A DNA stretch of 7,912 nt from Lachnospiraceae bacterium. Lineage in GTDB: Bacteria; Bacillota; Clostridia; Lachnospirales; Lachnospiraceae. Within the stretch, counting starts at the first letter, position 1. Each line of letters opens with the position of its first letter. The position numbers and the translations under genes were made by a program. Location: assembly GCA_021200345.1 (NCBI GenBank), contig JAJQGR010000281.1:1-7912 (forward strand). The letters are read 5' to 3'. This document shows, piece after piece, positions 5,954 to 7,912 of the stretch. The notes beneath the pieces are model-generated. The model made no database searches. It was not told the DNA's origin and worked only from the letters and a program-made list of their open reading frames with translations.

Positions 5954-7912
5954 ATGGAGCTATACGCGGATATCATTGTGGATATTACACACGAAAAACT
6001 GGACCGCACTTTTCAGTACCGTATTCCGGACGACCTGCGGGATCAGGTCAGGGTGGGCTCCATGGTAGTGGTGCCTTTCGGCGCGGGCAATCGTCAGATC
6101 ACCGGTTACTGTATTGGCATTACAGCGCTGCCTTCCTATGACAGGACAAAGATCAAGGAGCTGATTTCCCTGAAGGAAAAAGGGGTGACTGCAGAGGGAA
6201 AGCTGATACAGCTGGCGGATTTTATGAAAAACCGCTATGGCGTTACCATGATCCAGGCACTGAAAACGGTACTGCCGGTGAGGGAGACTGTCAGGGGCAT
6301 TCAGAAAAGAACTGTCTGCGCCTTATTGAATATGGAAGAATTGTCCGCACTTTATGAACAGCTGGAGGCAAAGCACCAGTATGCCAGAATGCGTTTGATC
6401 CGGGCATTGATGGAAAAGCCGGAGCTGGATTACGAGTATGTGACCAAAAATCTGAAGGTCACGGCCTCCACTCTGAAATGGCTGGAGGAGACAGGAGCGG
6501 GCAGAGTGGAGAAAAGCGCCCTTTATCGAAATCCGGTGAGAGGCGCGGAAAAAGAAAATGCCGATTTTGAACTGAGCCCGGATCAGCGTGATATTGTGGA
6601 GCAGATTGTTTCTCATCGGGAAGAAAGCGGGCCGGGTCAATATCTGATCCATGGAATCACCGGCAGCGGCAAAACAGCGGTGTATATCGAACTGGTGCAG
6701 CGTACCTTAGAGCGCGGGGAGCAGGCCATCGTGCTGATCCCTGAGATTTCCCTGACCTACCAGACTCTCCGGCGATTTTATTCCCACTTCGGGGATCAGG
6801 TGTCTGTCATGAATTCTACCCTGTCCCAGGGGGAAAAGTATGATCAGATGCAGCGTGCCAGATCCGGGGACATTCAGGTCATTGTGGGTCCCAGATCGGC
6901 GCTGTTTACGCCTTTTCCCAAGGTGGGACTGATCGTCATCGATGAGGAGCATGAGAACTCCTATAAATCAGAGCTCAGTCCCAGATACCATGCCAGGGAG
7001 GTGGCCCGGGAAATTGCCCGGATTCACCAGGCGGACCTGGTGCTGGGAAGCGCGACTCCTTCGCTGGAGGCCTATTATGGAGCACAGCGGGGCGAGTACC
7101 GGTTATTTGAGCTGAAAAAACGGCTGACCGGCGGAAGCCTTCCCACTACGCAGATCGTCGATCTGAGGCGGGAGCTGAAGGAAGGCAACCGCAGTATTTT
7201 CAGCCGTGTCCTTTTATCTAAAATAGAAGACAGGCTTGCCAAAAAGGAGCAGGTTCTGCTATTTTTAAACAGAAGAGGTTATACCAGCTTTATCAGCTGC
7301 CGCAGCTGCGGCCAGGTGATGCTCTGCCCTCACTGCAGTGTGTCTTTGTCCCTGCACAGGGATGGGAAGCTGCATTGCCATTATTGCGGTTATGTACAGT
7401 CCAGGGTGGAGAAATGCCCTAAATGCGGTTCTCCCCATGTACTGGGCTTTAAGGCGGGTACGGAGCAGGTGGAGGAAAAGGTACGGCAGTATTTCCCGTC
7501 AGCCAGAGTGCTTCGTATGGACGGGGATACCACCCGGCACAAGGACAGCCACAGCGCCATCCTTTCCGCTTTTGGCAGGCAGGAGGCTGACATTCTGGTA
7601 GGCACCCAGATGATCGTGAAAGGCCATGATTTTCCCAATGTGACGTTAGTGGGAGTGATTGCGGCGGATTTGAGTCTTTCAGAGCATGATTTCCGTTCCG
7701 GGGAGCGTACCTTTCAGCTGCTGACCCAGGCGGCGGGAAGAGCGGGCCGGGGAAATACGCCCGGGGAAGTGGTGATTCAGACCTATCAGCCGGAGCATTA
7801 CAGCATTCAGATGGCGGCGGCCCAGGACTACCAAAGATTTTATGAGAAGGAAATGGCTTACCGGACGCTCCTTCATTATCCACCGGCGGGGTCCATGATG
7901 GCTGTGCATATC
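5954..7912 (+). CDS. priA: Primosomal replication restart helicase PriA (3' end beyond the window)
   Basis: Superfamily 2 3'-5' DNA helicase that recognises stalled forks and D-loops and starts primosome assembly and DnaB reloading. 653 codons are visible and the frame is open at the edge; PriA is usually about 730-740 residues, so only the last part of the C-terminal domain is missing. Order: N-terminal 3'-DNA-end binding domain (YADIIVDITHEKLDRTFQYRIP); winged-helix segment about 145-180; LSPDQ (207-211); Walker A GITGSGKT (234-241); DEEH (330-333); GSATPS (365-370); eight zinc cysteines C449, C452, C458, C461, C475, C478, C488, C491; lobe 2 with VGTQMIVKGHDFPNV and QAAGRAGRG (592-600). All helicase and zinc motifs are intact. 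It starts 62 bases after murE with no terminator between, so the two are probably co-transcribed. ATG 5936 would add six residues (MIVGRS). Confidence 0.95.
   Translation, partial: MELYADIIVDITHEKLDRTFQYRIPDDLRDQVRVGSMVVVPFGAGNRQITGYCIGITALPSYDRTKIKELISLKEKGVTAEGKLIQLADFMKNRYGVTMIQALKTVLPVRETVRGIQKRTVCALLNMEELSALYEQLEAKHQYARMRLIRALMEKPELDYEYVTKNLKVTASTLKWLEETGAGRVEKSALYRNPVRGAEKENADFELSPDQRDIVEQIVSHREESGPGQYLIHGITGSGKTAVYIELVQRTLERGEQAIVLIPEISLTYQTLRRFYSHFGDQVSVMNSTLSQGEKYDQMQRARSGDIQVIVGPRSALFTPFPKVGLIVIDEEHENSYKSELSPRYHAREVAREIARIHQADLVLGSATPSLEAYYGAQRGEYRLFELKKRLTGGSLPTTQIVDLRRELKEGNRSIFSRVLLSKIEDRLAKKEQVLLFLNRRGYTSFISCRSCGQVMLCPHCSVSLSLHRDGKLHCHYCGYVQSRVEKCPKCGSPHVLGFKAGTEQVEEKVRQYFPSARVLRMDGDTTRHKDSHSAILSAFGRQEADILVGTQMIVKGHDFPNVTLVGVIAADLSLSEHDFRSGERTFQLLTQAAGRAGRGNTPGEVVIQTYQPEHYSIQMAAAQDYQRFYEKEMAYRTLLHYPPAGSMMAVHI

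Noticed and set aside
5932..6141. 69-residue plus-strand ORF overlapping the priA start
   Set aside because: It starts at a TTG and runs in another frame through the conserved PriA N-terminus; no family resemblance.
7449..7883. 144-residue minus-strand ORF opposite priA
   Set aside because: Proline, serine and arginine-rich composition with no motif, fully antisense to conserved helicase motifs; a frame shadow.
1..7912. Search for defence system, mobile element, CRISPR array or tRNA
   Set aside because: All long frames are explained by five housekeeping-type genes; no transposase, integrase, terminal repeats, repeat-spacer pattern or tRNA-like cloverleaf was seen.

Overview
The window reads as chromosomal core-genome DNA from a mid-GC, low-GC-phylum bacterium, most likely a clostridium of the Lachnospiraceae type. 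This rests on protein-level resemblance to that group (a CBS/DRTGG inorganic pyrophosphatase, a RecJ with GPCLNATGR and GGHRMAAG motifs, a MurE with a DNPR motif next to PriA), strong GA-rich ribosome binding sites, and AT-rich intergenic DNA between GC-richer genes. The genus is not determined. All real genes are on the + strand.

Layout. Bases 1-4116 hold a tight three-gene unit: a cytidylate-kinase-like P-loop protein (about 19-660, start uncertain), a manganese-dependent CBS-domain inorganic pyrophosphatase (669-2324) and the single-strand exonuclease RecJ (2359-4116). A clear hairpin terminator follows at 4130-4153. Bases 4154-4406 are AT-rich and non-coding. They hold weak promoter candidates, several small dyads, a possible 10-codon leader peptide and a weak hairpin followed by eight T. 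A second unit then begins: murE (4407-5891) and priA (5954 to beyond the right edge, 653 codons visible).

How the genes fit together. Unit 1 combines nucleotide and pyrophosphate chemistry with DNA repair. The pyrophosphatase removes PPi made by polymerases and ligases and probably senses adenine nucleotides through its CBS domains. RecJ degrades 5' single strands in recombination and mismatch or base repair. The role of the small kinase-like protein is unknown. Unit 2 pairs a peptidoglycan precursor ligase (meso-diaminopimelate type by its DNPR motif) with the primosomal helicase that restarts stalled replication forks.

I saw no mobile element, CRISPR array, tRNA, rRNA, toxin-antitoxin pair or defence system, and I do not think the window holds a new multi-gene system. 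The points most worth a second look are the missing canonical start of the first gene, whose P-loop lies upstream of its first GTG, and the leader region of murE-priA, where a tiny ORF overlaps a hairpin and T-tract.
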